The notes beneath the pieces were generated by a model. The model saw only the letters and a program-made list of their open reading frames with translations. It made no database searches and was not told where the DNA came from. From Actinomycetospora callitridis (GTDB lineage: Bacteria > Actinomycetota > Actinomycetes > Mycobacteriales > Pseudonocardiaceae): a stretch of 64,000 bases of DNA. The stretch lies in the NCBI RefSeq assembly GCF_028737265.1, contig NZ_JAQZAK010000002.1, positions 372,001 through 436,000 of the forward strand, read 5' to 3'. Both the position numbers and the translations under genes were made by a program. How positions within the stretch are numbered: the stretch's first letter is position 1; every line of letters starts with the position of its first letter. Of the stretch, positions 53,079 to 61,996 are shown piece by piece.

Positions 53079-53906
53079 GTGAACCGACGCGGCTTCCTGG
53101 TCCTCGCCGGGCTCGCCGGGTGGGCCGTCACCAGCGGGTGCGGGGCGCCGGACGCCGCCGCCGGCCACCCCGAGCGCCTCCCGGGTCTCGCCGACCCGGA
53201 CCGCCGACGTGTTGCCGAGGCGGTCATCAGCACGTTCGAGAACTCGACGATCGAGCTGCCCTACGCCGCCGCGCACCGCCTCGACGACGGTCGCGGCATC
53301 ACCGCAGGCCGGGCCGGGTTCACCAGCGGCACCCACGACCTCCTGCTCGTGGTGCAGCGCTACGCCGCGACGGCCGGCAACAACACCCCCGTGAGCCGCT
53401 ACCTCCCGGCGCTGCGGGCCATCGACGAGCAGGTGGCCGACGGTGGCGACGGGTCCAGCACCAAGGGCCTGGACGGGTTCGAGGACGCCTGGAGCACGAC
53501 CTCGCGCACCGACCCGAGGCTCAACGCCGCGCAGGACGCCGTCTACGACGAGCTGTACTTCCGGCCCGCCATGGACCGGGCCCGGGGAGCCGGTCAGACC
53601 TCCGCGCTGGGCCAGCTCGTCGTCCTCGACACCGCCGTGCAGCACGGCATCGGCGGCCGGGACGGCCTCCAGGCGCTGATCACCGAGACCGGGGAGCAGG
53701 CCGATCCGATGGCGTGGCTGGGGCGCTTCCTCGAGATCCGCCGGGCCCATCTCCTCGACCCGGCCGACGAGGAGACGGCCGAGGTCTGGAAGGAGTCGGT
53801 CCCCCGGGTGACCACGCTCGAGACGCTGCTGGCTCAGCAGCGCTTCGATCTGGACACCCCACTGGAGTGGACGTTCGCCGGGGACCGCTTCAGCCTCCCC
53901 GCCTGA
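53079..53906 (+). CDS. GH46 chitosanase, lipoprotein (second copy)
   Basis: A 275-residue paralogue of the chitosanase at 47810. The signal NRRGFLVLAGLAGWAVTSGC carries a lipobox-like TSGC (Cys21). The catalytic Glu54 (STFENST) and Asp70 (LDDGRGITAGRAGFTSGTHDLL) are kept, as are YLPALRAID, AAQDAVYDELYFRPAMDRA, SALGQLVVLDTAVQHG and LEIRRAHLLDP. It lies between the two deacetylase-synthase loci. Start at GTG 53079 is chosen for the signal peptide and the -10 element 7 nt upstream. It is a single-gene unit, unlike its operonic sister, so the two are probably regulated differently. Confidence 0.88.
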   Translation: MNRRGFLVLAGLAGWAVTSGCGAPDAAAGHPERLPGLADPDRRRVAEAVISTFENSTIELPYAAAHRLDDGRGITAGRAGFTSGTHDLLLVVQRYAATAGNNTPVSRYLPALRAIDEQVADGGDGSSTKGLDGFEDAWSTTSRTDPRLNAAQDAVYDELYFRPAMDRARGAGQTSALGQLVVLDTAVQHGIGGRDGLQALITETGEQADPMAWLGRFLEIRRAHLLDPADEETAEVWKESVPRVTTLETLLAQQRFDLDTPLEWTFAGDRFSLPA

Positions 53907-54036
53907 CGGACGTCACCGCCGAGGACCGGGGCCACCCGGGCACCGCCCTCGATCGTGGTGACCGGTCGACACCGGGCTGGCCGAGGGACGCCGTCCCCGC
54001 CACGATGGCTCGATCCGAGCGCGTGGAGGTGGACGG

Positions 54037-55263
54037 GTGGCCCGGGGTCGGTCGAACACGGTGTTCTCGGCGGGGTTCTTCGCCGACGAGGGGTGGGACT
54101 TCGCCGTCCGGCTCGCGCTGGGCCAGTGCGCCGCCGGCGGCGCCGACGCGGGCGAGGTGCTCGCGACCGTTGCGCGGATCCACGGCGGGAAGACCTGGAC
54201 CCCGGAGTGGTCCGCCCGCGCCGAGCAGCTCCGGGGCACCGCCGAGCAGCGGGCCCGGCAAGGCGACGAGCGCGGCGCCGCGGCGGCGTTCCTCCGGGCG
54301 GCCGGCTACGGGGCCCTCGCCCTCGACGGTCTGACCGGCGAGGAGGACTCCGAGCAGCTCACCGCCGCCTTCCGCGCCCACCGCGCGAGCTGGGAGCGCT
54401 TCGTCGACTGCTCGGCAGGACGGCACGAGCGTGTCGAGGTGCCCTACGAGGACACCACGCTGCCCGGCTGGCTGCTGCGCCCCGACACCTCGGGCACGCC
54501 GCGTCCGACGCTGGTGATGACCAACGGCAGCGACGGCGCGATCACCTCGCTGTGGGGCAGCGGGGCCGCGGCCGCCCTGGAGCGGGGATGGAACGCGTTC
54601 GTCTACGACGGGCCGGGCCAGCAGTCCCTGCTGTTCGAGCGCGGAGTCGGGTTCCGCCACGACTGGGAGGCCGTCCTCACCCCGGTGGTCGACGCGCTCG
54701 TCGCCCGCGACGACGTGGACGCCGACCGGCTGACCGCCTACGGCATCAGCCAGGCCGGCTACTGGCTACCGCGGGCCCTCGCCTTCGAGCACCGCTTCGT
54801 CGCCGCCGTCGCCGACCCCGGGGTGGTCGACGTGTCGACCGCGTGGACCGAGCGCCTGCCGGCGAGCATGGTCACGATGCTCGAGCAGGGCGACCGGGAG
54901 AAGTTCAACCGGAACATGCGGCTGCCGCTGCTCATCCCCTCGATTGCGCGCACCCTCCGCTTCCGCGCCCGCCCCTTCCAGCGCGACGACTGGTTCGACA
55001 CCTTCACCGAGGCCCGCCGCTACCGACTGACCCCGGAGCTGGCCGACGCGATCCGCACGCCTCTGATGGTCACCGACCCGGAGGACGAGCAGTTCTGGCC
55101 CGGCCAGGCCCAGCAGCTGGCCGACCTCGTGCCGGGCTCGCACCACGTGCGGTTCCTGGCGGCCGAGGGCGCCAACATGCACTGCCAGCCGATGGCCCGC
55201 CTGCTCACCCACGAGCGGATGTTCGCCTGGCTCGACGAGCAGCTCGCGACGTCCGGGTCCTGA
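54037..55263 (+). CDS. Alpha/beta hydrolase with N-terminal helical domain
   Basis: A 408-residue protein of the FrsA/2,6-dihydropseudooxynicotine-hydrolase-like group. The first 120 residues are helical with a TPR-like EQRARQGDERGAAAAFLRAAGYGALAL. The hydrolase domain contains VMTNGSDGAITSLWG, YGISQAGYW with the nucleophile Ser, DPEDEQFWPG with the Asp and GANMHCQPMA with the His. GTG at 54037 with GGAGGT upstream. It could act on acyl peptides, C-C bonds or esters. Its end overlaps the convergent hydrolase by 59 nt. Confidence 0.8.
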   Translation: MARGRSNTVFSAGFFADEGWDFAVRLALGQCAAGGADAGEVLATVARIHGGKTWTPEWSARAEQLRGTAEQRARQGDERGAAAAFLRAAGYGALALDGLTGEEDSEQLTAAFRAHRASWERFVDCSAGRHERVEVPYEDTTLPGWLLRPDTSGTPRPTLVMTNGSDGAITSLWGSGAAAALERGWNAFVYDGPGQQSLLFERGVGFRHDWEAVLTPVVDALVARDDVDADRLTAYGISQAGYWLPRALAFEHRFVAAVADPGVVDVSTAWTERLPASMVTMLEQGDREKFNRNMRLPLLIPSIARTLRFRARPFQRDDWFDTFTEARRYRLTPELADAIRTPLMVTDPEDEQFWPGQAQQLADLVPGSHHVRFLAAEGANMHCQPMARLLTHERMFAWLDEQLATSGS

Positions 55264-56164
55264 CGCGGGCGAGGGCGTGGCGCCGGCGCGCCCACCACGC
55301 GCGGGCGGCCGCGCGCAGGCGCCGGAACGGACCGTCGGGCGGCTCGGCCGGCTCGCTCGGGGTCGGGGCGGGAACGACCCGGTCGAGGAAGTCGACCAGC
55401 GCGCCGGTGAAGGCCTCCGGTGCGTCCAGGTTGCTCAGGTGCGAGGCCGACGGGATCACGACGAGCTCGACGCGGGGGTCGCGACGGGCCCAGCGCCGCG
55501 CGCCCACGGCGATGTCGCCGACGCGGTCGCCGTCGCCGTGGACGAGCAGCGTCGGCACCGGCAGCCGGTAGCCCGGCTCGGCGCGCAGGGCGTCCGAGAC
55601 CAGCGACGACAGCACGCCGACGGCTGCGGACTGGGGCATCGCCGCCGTGGCCTCCCGGACGTACCGGCGCGCGTCGCGGTCCCGGGCGGTGGCGCGGACG
55701 GCGGCGTGCAGGAAGAGCCGGCGCGGGTACCAGGCCAGCGAGCGAAGGGCGGCGAGCGACGCCATCTTCTCGGTGGGGAGACGGACCACGCTGTTGCACG
55801 TCGCGTCGGCCACCACCAGGGCGTCGACCCGCTCGGGGTCGCGGCGCACGACCTCCTGCGCGATGTTGCCGCCCAGGCTCAGACCGACCAGCGCCACTGG
55901 CTCCGGTGCCAGCGCGTCGAGCAGCGCCAGCACGTCGTCGACGGCGTCGTGGAAGCGGAAGGCCCCCGAGGCCGTCGACGCTCCGTGGTGGCGCAGGTCC
56001 ACCGTGACCACGCGGTAGCGGTCGCGCAGGACACGGACCTGCGGTCGCCACGCGTGATGGTCGAGGGCCGCGCCGTGCAGCAGGAGCACCGTCGCCGCGT
56101 GCCGTGGCCCCTCGACCCAGTACGACACCGTCGCGTCCGGCCGATCCAGGGTTCGAGCCGTCAT
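55205..56164 (-). CDS. Alpha/beta hydrolase
   Basis: A 319-residue alpha/beta-hydrolase: LLLHGAALDHHAW, LVGLSLGGNIAQEV (nucleophile Ser), LLVHGDGDRVG (Asp) and PSASHLSNLD (His). The C-terminal 50 residues are an unusual Pro-then-Arg-rich basic tail (RRLRAAARAWWARRRHA...), probably because the reading frame runs into the overlapping convergent gene. The ATG is preceded by GGAGGA. Resembles 3-oxoadipate enol-lactonase-type enzymes, but the substrate cannot be assigned. Confidence 0.82.
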   Translation of the reverse strand: MTARTLDRPDATVSYWVEGPRHAATVLLLHGAALDHHAWRPQVRVLRDRYRVVTVDLRHHGASTASGAFRFHDAVDDVLALLDALAPEPVALVGLSLGGNIAQEVVRRDPERVDALVVADATCNSVVRLPTEKMASLAALRSLAWYPRRLFLHAAVRATARDRDARRYVREATAAMPQSAAVGVLSSLVSDALRAEPGYRLPVPTLLVHGDGDRVGDIAVGARRWARRDPRVELVVIPSASHLSNLDAPEAFTGALVDFLDRVVPAPTPSEPAEPPDGPFRRLRAAARAWWARRRHALARVRTRTSRAARRARRTSARG

Positions 56165-56395
56165 GAGCCGTCCTCCGTCGACGCCCCTGCGGGGGTCGGG
56201 TGCGGGCTGGACCGCCGGGGCCGAGCCGTCCTGTGGCGGTCATCGACACCGTCACCCGCGACCCTGTCCCGGTCAAGCCGCCCGCATCCTGCGACCGTCG
56301 CTCCTGCGCCGGAGGCACCCTCTGCCCCGTGCTGCGGCGCTGGTCACGGGCCCGCGCCGCCGGCGGAGGTCACGGGGGTGGCGCCGACCACGCGA

Positions 56396-58660
56396 TCACC
56401 GCCGGCTGAGCACCACGAGCTGCTCGCGCGGGATCTCCGTCGTCCCCGGCTCCGGCGCGGCCGGCAGCAGGTCCTCCAGCCCGCCGACGCGGCGCAGCTT
56501 CTGCCACCCCAGCCGGATGCCGCCGACCGCCGTGACCATCGACCGGATCACCACCGCGTACATCAGCTGCCGGTAGACGATCTGCTGCAGCGGCAGGAGC
56601 CAGAGCACGCGCAGCGGCTCACGCTCGAGCCAGAAGGCGATCACGGCGGCGACGAGCTGGATCGCCTGCACCGACGACCATGCGATCAACGTCGTCACCG
56701 GGTCGAGGAACAGCAGGCCGTAGATCAGGAAGATGTCGACCAGCGGCGCGAGCAGCGGCAGCAGCACCTGGAACACCGCGAGGTGCCCCAGGCCGGCCCG
56801 GCCGAAGCGGCCGGACGCGCCGGTCTCGAGCACCGCGCGACGGTGCTTCCACATCGACTGCATCGTCCCGTAGCTCCAGCGGTAGCGCTGGCGCCACAGC
56901 TCGCCCAGGGTCGCGGGCGCCTCGGTCCAGGCCCGCGCGTGCTCCTCGAACACCACGCGCCGGCCGCTGCGGCAGATGGCCATGGTGAGGTCGGTGTCCT
57001 CGGCGAGCGTGTCGTCGCTGACCCCTCCGACCTCCAGCAGCACCGAGCGCCGGAACGCGCCGACGGCCCCGGGGATGGTCGGCATGCAGCGCAGGACGTC
57101 GTAGACGCGGCGGTCGACGTTGAAGCCCATGACGTACTCGATGTGCTGCCAGCGCGAGATCAGGCCCCGACGGTTCGCCACCTTGGCGTTGCCCGCGACC
57201 GCGCCGACCGACGGGTCCGCGAACGGCGCCACGAGGCGCCCGACCGTCGCCGGCTCGAAGACCGTGTCGCCGTCGATCATGACGATGAGCTGGTGACGGG
57301 CGTGCGCGATGCCGGCGTTGAGCGCGGCGGGCTTCCCGCCGTTGGCCTGCCGGATGACGCGCACGTTCGGCAGCCGCATCGTCCGGGCCAGCGCCTCGAC
57401 GATCTCGGCCGTCCCGTCGGTGCTGCCGTCGTCGACGACCAGCACCTCGACGGGGTGCTCGCTCGCCACCAGCGAGCGAACGGTCGCCGCGATGTTCTCC
57501 TTCTCGTTGTACGCCGGGACGATCACCGAGACCGGTTCCGTCACGCGAGGCCCCCACGAGAAGCCGGGACGATGCCGCTGCCGGTGGTGCCGGACGGCGA
57601 CGACGAGCATGAGCACCAGCCGGAGCACGACGAGCACGCCGACGACGAGCAGCAGCCAGGTCAGCGCGTCGACGACGACGCCGGCCACGGCGACCAGCCC
57701 GATCAGCGTCGCGCCCAGCAGGTGGTGGACCGTCGACACCGGACGGTTGTCGGCGGGCAGACCCACTGCGGTCTCCGGGGTGGTGAAGCGGTAGCCCTGC
57801 GCCTGCAGCTGCGGGATGAGCCGGTCGAGGGCGGCGACGGTCTGGGACCGGTCGCCGCCGGCGTCGTGGAGCAGGACGACGCCGCCCGCGCCGTTCGCGG
57901 GGATCGAGTTGGCGACGATCGCGTCGACGCCGGGGCGCTGCCAGTCCTCGCTGTCGGTGTCGGAGAGCACGGTGACGTAGCCGTCGGCGCCGGCCGTCCG
58001 GAAGGAGCGCAGGGCGTCGTTGTCCACCGCGTCGGCGGTCGACGAGTAGGGCGGGCGCAGCAGGTAGCTCGACTCACCCAGGGCTCCGGCCAGCACGAGC
58101 TGTGTCTCGGTGAGCTCGCGGTCGATGCGCACGTCCGACGCCGCGGAGAGGTCGGGGTGGGTGAAGGTGTGCAGCCCGACCTCCGAGCCGGCGTCGCGGA
58201 TGTCGCGGAGCAGCTGCGGGTGCTGGGCGGCCATCGAGCCGACGACGAAGAACGTCGCGGGGACCTGATGGCGGCGTAGCACCTCGAGGACCTGCGGGGT
58301 CCACACCGGGTCGGGCCCGTCGTCGAACGTCAGCGAGATCGTCTTCGCCGGCATGCGCGCGCTCACCGGGGTGGCGCCGCGAGCGTCGACGATCGGTCCG
58401 CCGTCGGTGATCGCCGCCGGGACCTCGTCGTGGGCCTCCTCGGCCGGCACCGCGCCGGTGGCGTCGACGCCGACCTGCGAGCGGGCGAGCCCGTGGACCA
58501 GCAGCAAGCAGCTGAACATCAGCAACGCGACCACGATGAACAGCACCCCGGGCCGGGGCGCGAGGCGCGTCCATCCCCGGCCGGCGGCCACCGCGCGGTG
58601 CGGGTGGCGCGCCGGAGCGGCGGTGTGGCCGCGGCGTGCCGAGGAGCGGTGGCTGGCCAC
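56396..58660 (-). CDS. Bifunctional polysaccharide deacetylase / processive GT2 synthase (second copy)
   Basis: A 754-residue paralogue of the protein at 45544, with the same order: anchor helix, NodB domain (SLTFDDGPD, HTFTHPDLS, RPPYSST, DWQRPGVDAI, LLHDAGGDR), two helices, GT2 domain (VVDDGSTDGT, MIDGDTVF, AEDTDLT, QRYRW) and C-terminal helices. All catalytic residues of both domains are present, so it should be active. The GTG start lies 2 nt after the stop of the PVFVD-type surface protein. This copy lacks glmS, GH18 and chitosanase genes next to it. It may make a variant polymer or act in another growth stage. Confidence 0.87.
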   Translation of the reverse strand: MASHRSSARRGHTAAPARHPHRAVAAGRGWTRLAPRPGVLFIVVALLMFSCLLLVHGLARSQVGVDATGAVPAEEAHDEVPAAITDGGPIVDARGATPVSARMPAKTISLTFDDGPDPVWTPQVLEVLRRHQVPATFFVVGSMAAQHPQLLRDIRDAGSEVGLHTFTHPDLSAASDVRIDRELTETQLVLAGALGESSYLLRPPYSSTADAVDNDALRSFRTAGADGYVTVLSDTDSEDWQRPGVDAIVANSIPANGAGGVVLLHDAGGDRSQTVAALDRLIPQLQAQGYRFTTPETAVGLPADNRPVSTVHHLLGATLIGLVAVAGVVVDALTWLLLVVGVLVVLRLVLMLVVAVRHHRQRHRPGFSWGPRVTEPVSVIVPAYNEKENIAATVRSLVASEHPVEVLVVDDGSTDGTAEIVEALARTMRLPNVRVIRQANGGKPAALNAGIAHARHQLIVMIDGDTVFEPATVGRLVAPFADPSVGAVAGNAKVANRRGLISRWQHIEYVMGFNVDRRVYDVLRCMPTIPGAVGAFRRSVLLEVGGVSDDTLAEDTDLTMAICRSGRRVVFEEHARAWTEAPATLGELWRQRYRWSYGTMQSMWKHRRAVLETGASGRFGRAGLGHLAVFQVLLPLLAPLVDIFLIYGLLFLDPVTTLIAWSSVQAIQLVAAVIAFWLEREPLRVLWLLPLQQIVYRQLMYAVVIRSMVTAVGGIRLGWQKLRRVGGLEDLLPAAPEPGTTEIPREQLVVLSRR

Positions 58661-58662
58661 GG

Positions 58663-59424
58663 TCAGACTCCGATCGAGGTCGTGAGGGGGCCGATGTCCA
58701 GCACGGCGGGCGTGCCGGAGCCGGCGTCGGTCGGGGTCGTCGTGTCGGTGGTGGTGTCGGTGGTCGTGCCGCTGCCCGCGGCCGTTCCCCCGTTGCCAGT
58801 GCTCCCCGACGTCCCGGTGCCCGTCGTCGGGCCCGCGCCGCCCGACGAAGAGCTCCCGCCCGAGCCATCGGTGGTCGATGACGGGTCGGGCGTGGACTGC
58901 GGGGTCCCCGGCACGCTGCCGCCGTGCGGGGTCGTGGGTCGCGGGGAGGTCGCGTGCGCGGCTCCGCCACCGGCCGACGCGGGTCCGCGGACGACCCGGA
59001 GCGGAACCAGCGGTGCCGTCGCGCGGTGGATCGGCGCCGTGACGTGCGGAGCGGCGGCGTGCCGCCCGCCGGCGGTCGACGCGTGCCGTGACGTGCTCTT
59101 CTGCGACGCGTGAGTGGTGACCGCGGCGTCGGTGACGCCGTGGCGTCCGGTCGCGCTTGCCGGGACGACGACGTCCGCGGGGACGTCGTCGAACTCCTCG
59201 CCTCCCTCGTCGTCGATCGACGGCGACGGCGCCAGGGCGACGCCGGACGCGTCGATCACGCTGGCGTGCGTGCTGAGCGTGATGCCGAAGGCCGCGAGGT
59301 AGGCGGTGCAGGCCGAGGCGCCGAGGTAGCCGAGCACCGTGACACCGCGACGCCGGCGCCCGCTCGCGTCGACGAAGACCGGCGACCGCTCCGCGGTCTC
59401 TCGTCCTGACTCCACACCGTTCAT
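58663..59424 (-). CDS. Membrane-anchored surface protein (second copy)
   Basis: A 253-residue protein whose first 50 residues match the surface protein at 44333: SPVFVDASGRRRRG and a helix GYLGASACTAYLAAFGITL. The rest is low complexity rich in Thr/Ser/Gly/His/Ala, with TTDTTTDTTTPTD near the end, but without the TDPGGI repeats. Thus the head is conserved and the tail diverges, as expected when the head binds the synthase and the tail is a flexible spacer. ATG with GGGGGGT upstream. First gene of the minus-strand pair with the synthase. Confidence 0.75.
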   Translation of the reverse strand: MNGVESGRETAERSPVFVDASGRRRRGVTVLGYLGASACTAYLAAFGITLSTHASVIDASGVALAPSPSIDDEGGEEFDDVPADVVVPASATGRHGVTDAAVTTHASQKSTSRHASTAGGRHAAAPHVTAPIHRATAPLVPLRVVRGPASAGGGAAHATSPRPTTPHGGSVPGTPQSTPDPSSTTDGSGGSSSSGGAGPTTGTGTSGSTGNGGTAAGSGTTTDTTTDTTTPTDAGSGTPAVLDIGPLTTSIGV

Positions 59425-59540
59425 GGCTGACCCCCCGTGTCACCGACCGACCGCCGGCGGGGCTTCCTCGTGAAGCCCGATCAACGACTCATCGTCACCG
59501 CGGCCACCGATTGATACGTCTCGGCGGGTCACACGAAGGA

Positions 59541-59564
59541 GTGAACTAGTCCGAATGGGTTCAC
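59541..59564. promoter_or_regulatory. GTGAAC-N12-GTTCAC inverted repeat
   Basis: Perfect 6-nt arms in the 279-nt divergent gap between the second surface-protein/synthase pair (start 59424) and the coiled-coil gene (59704). A candidate operator; its protein is unknown. Confidence 0.35.
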
Positions 59565-59703
59565 AAGTGACGGTCGCTCGTGACGCTCCGACCGCGCTCC
59601 GAGGAGGAACCCCGTGACCGTCGCGATGCCTCCGCGCGCCCGTAACGTCCAATTCCGCGGCGTCGATGGTCGAGCAGACACCACCTGACCTGGGGGGGAC
59701 CCG

Positions 59704-60129
59704 ATGCCGACGACGGCCGACCTGCTCACGACCCGGCTCGACGACGCCATCGCACGCCGCCGCCACCTGGACGGTCAGCTCGTCGCACTCCGGGACTTCG
59801 AGCGTCGCCTCACCGAGCGCGTCCACGCCGCCCGCGCCGCAGGCGGTCAGACCGAGCAGGTACGGGAGCTGCTCGCCCGTCTCCTGGGGGTCCGGTCCCG
59901 CCTCGAGGAAGCCACGGTCGCGCAGGCGAAGGCCGCGGCCGAGGAGAGCCGGCTCCGAGACGACGTCCGCGACGCCGACGCACGACTCGGCCGGGCGCAG
60001 CGCGAGATCGACGAGCGACGGGAGTTCGAGCTCGCCTGCCTCCGGGCTCCGATGCTCGCTCGCTCGCCGGCGACGTCACTCAGCGCGAGCAGGTGGCGCT
60101 CACGCCACACACCCATCGGGGACGTCTGA
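59704..60129 (+). CDS. Coiled-coil protein, unknown function
   Basis: A 141-residue, mostly helical protein. Heptad-like Leu/Ala spacing runs from about residue 5 to 110 (LLTTRLDDAIARRRHLDGQLVALRDFERRLTERV..., RSRLEEATVAQAKAAAEESRLRDDVRDADARL). It is highly charged, has no membrane helix and no known domain. The ATG follows a G-rich Shine-Dalgarno (GGGGGGGACCC). Its 3' end overlaps the convergent DUF222 gene by 30 nt. Confidence 0.65.
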   Translation: MPTTADLLTTRLDDAIARRRHLDGQLVALRDFERRLTERVHAARAAGGQTEQVRELLARLLGVRSRLEEATVAQAKAAAEESRLRDDVRDADARLGRAQREIDERREFELACLRAPMLARSPATSLSASRWRSRHTPIGDV

Positions 60130-61479
60130 GCTCTGGGGTGGGACGCGGGGTCGCCCGCCGGGTCGGGGTTGTCGCTCGGGATCGAGGAACTCGGGCGGGG
60201 TGAACCACGGCCGACCGTCGACGATCTGCACGGACCAGTGACCGTGGTGGATCAGTTGGTGGTGGAAGCGACAGAGCAGGCACATGTTGTCCAGCGCGGT
60301 GTCGCCGCCGTCGAACCAATGATCGACGTGATGCGCCTGGCAGCGACGGGGCCGTCGCGAGCACCCGGGGAACGCACAGCCTCCATCGCGGACGTTGAGA
60401 GCCCGACGGATGGCATCGGGCGCGGTGCGCTGCCCCCGGCCGACATCGAGGGGCTCGGACCTCGACCCGAGGACCATCGGCACGATCTCCGCGTCGCAGG
60501 CCCAGCGGCGCAGGGTGCCCGGATGGACTCGGGCGCCCGAATCGAGCAGGCCGTAGCGACCGTGGTCGGCCAGGGCCCGAGACAGCCACGAGTGGTCCAT
60601 CGTGATCGTGAGCAGCGCGCGACCGGGGCGGTCGGTCCGCCGCGAAGCCTGGTCACCCGCATCGGAGCGTCGCGGCGCCGGGGTGCACGCGTCCTGCGCT
60701 CCTGTCCCGTCCTCGGCTTCGGTGGCGGAGTCGCGCCGTGCGTCGGCGGCGACACCGTGGGGGCCACGGGCGTCCTCGACGAGATCCTTGAGCCCGTCGG
60801 CGCGGCGGCGCTTGAGTTCGCGCTGGTCGTCCGGCCCGGAGGGCGCGGACAGATCGTCGATCACCTCGAGGAAGGCCTCCCCGTCGACCGGGTCGGACAT
60901 CCGGCCGCGATAGAGGATCGTGCCGTTCTTGCGTCGCACGATCAGCAGCTCGTCGTCGCGGCCCGCGTCCTCCTCGGGCGGCTCCTCGCCGTCGGGGTCG
61001 AGGTGGGCCAGCAACCGATCCGCGACCGCCTGCAGTCCCCTCGGGCCGCACACGGTCGCCTCCTGCGCCAGCGTCTGCTCCGCCGCCTCCCATTCGGCGA
61101 CGGGCAGGCTCTCCACCCGGTCCAGCCGGGCCATGGTCTTGCGGATGATCGAGATGTGGGCCTCGCCGATCTCGCCCGCGGCCGACACCGCGGACGTGCA
61201 CGGCAACCGCGCCGGCAGATCCTCCCCCGTGATCGACGTGCGTGGACAGAGGTCTGCCGCCTCCGCCACCAGCCGCTTCGCCACGAACGGCGCGAGCTGC
61301 CACATCTCCTGCAGCAGCCGTGCCGTCGTGCGATCTCCCGACCGCTCCGCCACCCCCAGCGCCTCGAGCTCGGCGACCTGTTCGAGGCGGGCGAACGCCT
61401 CCCGCCGACGGGCGATCTCGCCGAGGCGGGCGCGCTCGAGCGCCTCCCGCTCGACCACCCCCAGCTCCCGTTCGCTCAT
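60100..61479 (-). CDS. DUF222/13E12-family HNH endonuclease-like protein
   Basis: A 459-residue member of the 13E12 repeat family, which is multi-copy in actinobacteria. The N-terminal DUF222 part is helical (ALGVAERSGDRTTARLLQEMWQLAP); the C-terminal HNH domain is RDGGCAFPGCSRRPRRCQAHHVDHWFDGGDTALDNMCLLCRFHHQLIH, with the zinc Cys pairs and catalytic His. These genes are thought to be mobile or associated with recombination; biochemical function is not settled. The ATG at 61479 is preferred over the longer frame because a TAGAAT -10 lies 7 nt upstream. Confidence 0.85.
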   Translation of the reverse strand: MSERELGVVEREALERARLGEIARRREAFARLEQVAELEALGVAERSGDRTTARLLQEMWQLAPFVAKRLVAEAADLCPRTSITGEDLPARLPCTSAVSAAGEIGEAHISIIRKTMARLDRVESLPVAEWEAAEQTLAQEATVCGPRGLQAVADRLLAHLDPDGEEPPEEDAGRDDELLIVRRKNGTILYRGRMSDPVDGEAFLEVIDDLSAPSGPDDQRELKRRRADGLKDLVEDARGPHGVAADARRDSATEAEDGTGAQDACTPAPRRSDAGDQASRRTDRPGRALLTITMDHSWLSRALADHGRYGLLDSGARVHPGTLRRWACDAEIVPMVLGSRSEPLDVGRGQRTAPDAIRRALNVRDGGCAFPGCSRRPRRCQAHHVDHWFDGGDTALDNMCLLCRFHHQLIHHGHWSVQIVDGRPWFTPPEFLDPERQPRPGGRPRVPPQSSDVPDGCVA

Positions 61480-61483
61480 GTGT

Positions 61484-61499
61484 TCGATTCTAGAACCGA
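61484..61499 (-). promoter_or_regulatory. Leaderless promoter -10 and palindrome of the DUF222 gene
   Basis: On the minus strand TAGAAT (61487-61492) ends 7 nt before the ATG. It lies inside a 16-nt imperfect palindrome centred on TTCTAGAA. A nearby TCGAACA is only one half of an actinobacterial LexA box, so SOS control is not claimed. Confidence 0.35.
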
Positions 61500-61576
61500 C
61501 CCCCGACAGCGAGGAGTCAGCAGCGCCCTCGCCGGGCGACACGGGACCTCGGACGGGGTCATCATCCGGACGCGGG

Positions 61577-61996
61577 TCAGGTCGGCGTCGGCATCCAGTC
61601 GGTGACGGCGGAGACGAACCGGTCGAGGTCCGAGAGGTCCTCGAGGCGGCGGACCACGATGGTGTCGTCGACGGTCACGTACTCGTGCACGAGAACGTTG
61701 CGGAAGCCGACGACCCGGGCGAGCTGCTCGCTCAGCCCATCGGTCAGGACCCCGTGCCGGGCCAGCTGCCGCAACGCGTCGGCGTTGTCCGCCGGCGGGC
61801 CCCAGCCCTCCGAGGAGCACAGGTGCTGCGCCACGTCCACGCACGCCTCGATCGCCGTCACGAAGGTGTACTTGACCCCCGGCAGCCACATCGGGTCACG
61901 TCGTCGGGCCGACTCCGCGGATGCCTCCGCGCGCAGGCGGGACACGTCGTCGCGGACCGCGCGCAGCAGGCGCAGGACGCGGACCTCATCGACCAC
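61577..61996 (-). CDS. hepT: HepT-like HEPN toxin
   Basis: A 139-residue helical protein of the DUF86/HepT family. FRNVLVHEY near the end gives the RNase motif R(x)4H(x)Y with R99, H104 and Y106. Toxins of this type cut RNA and are neutralised by AMP-modification by their MNT partner. The GTG start overlaps the end of the upstream nucleotidyltransferase gene by 11 nt, the normal antitoxin-toxin order. Start chosen for that overlap and for VDEVRVLRLL as natural N-terminus. Confidence 0.8.
   Translation of the reverse strand: MVDEVRVLRLLRAVRDDVSRLRAEASAESARRRDPMWLPGVKYTFVTAIEACVDVAQHLCSSEGWGPPADNADALRQLARHGVLTDGLSEQLARVVGFRNVLVHEYVTVDDTIVVRRLEDLSDLDRFVSAVTDWMPTPT

Noticed and set aside
55277..58279. 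A 1000-codon plus-strand frame over the second synthase
   Set aside because: Low-complexity shadow of the minus-strand gene, without a start signal or domain.
61479..61500. LexA/SOS box at the DUF222 promoter
   Set aside because: Only one half-site is present; the symmetric sequence is TTCTAGAA-centred and does not fit the LexA consensus.
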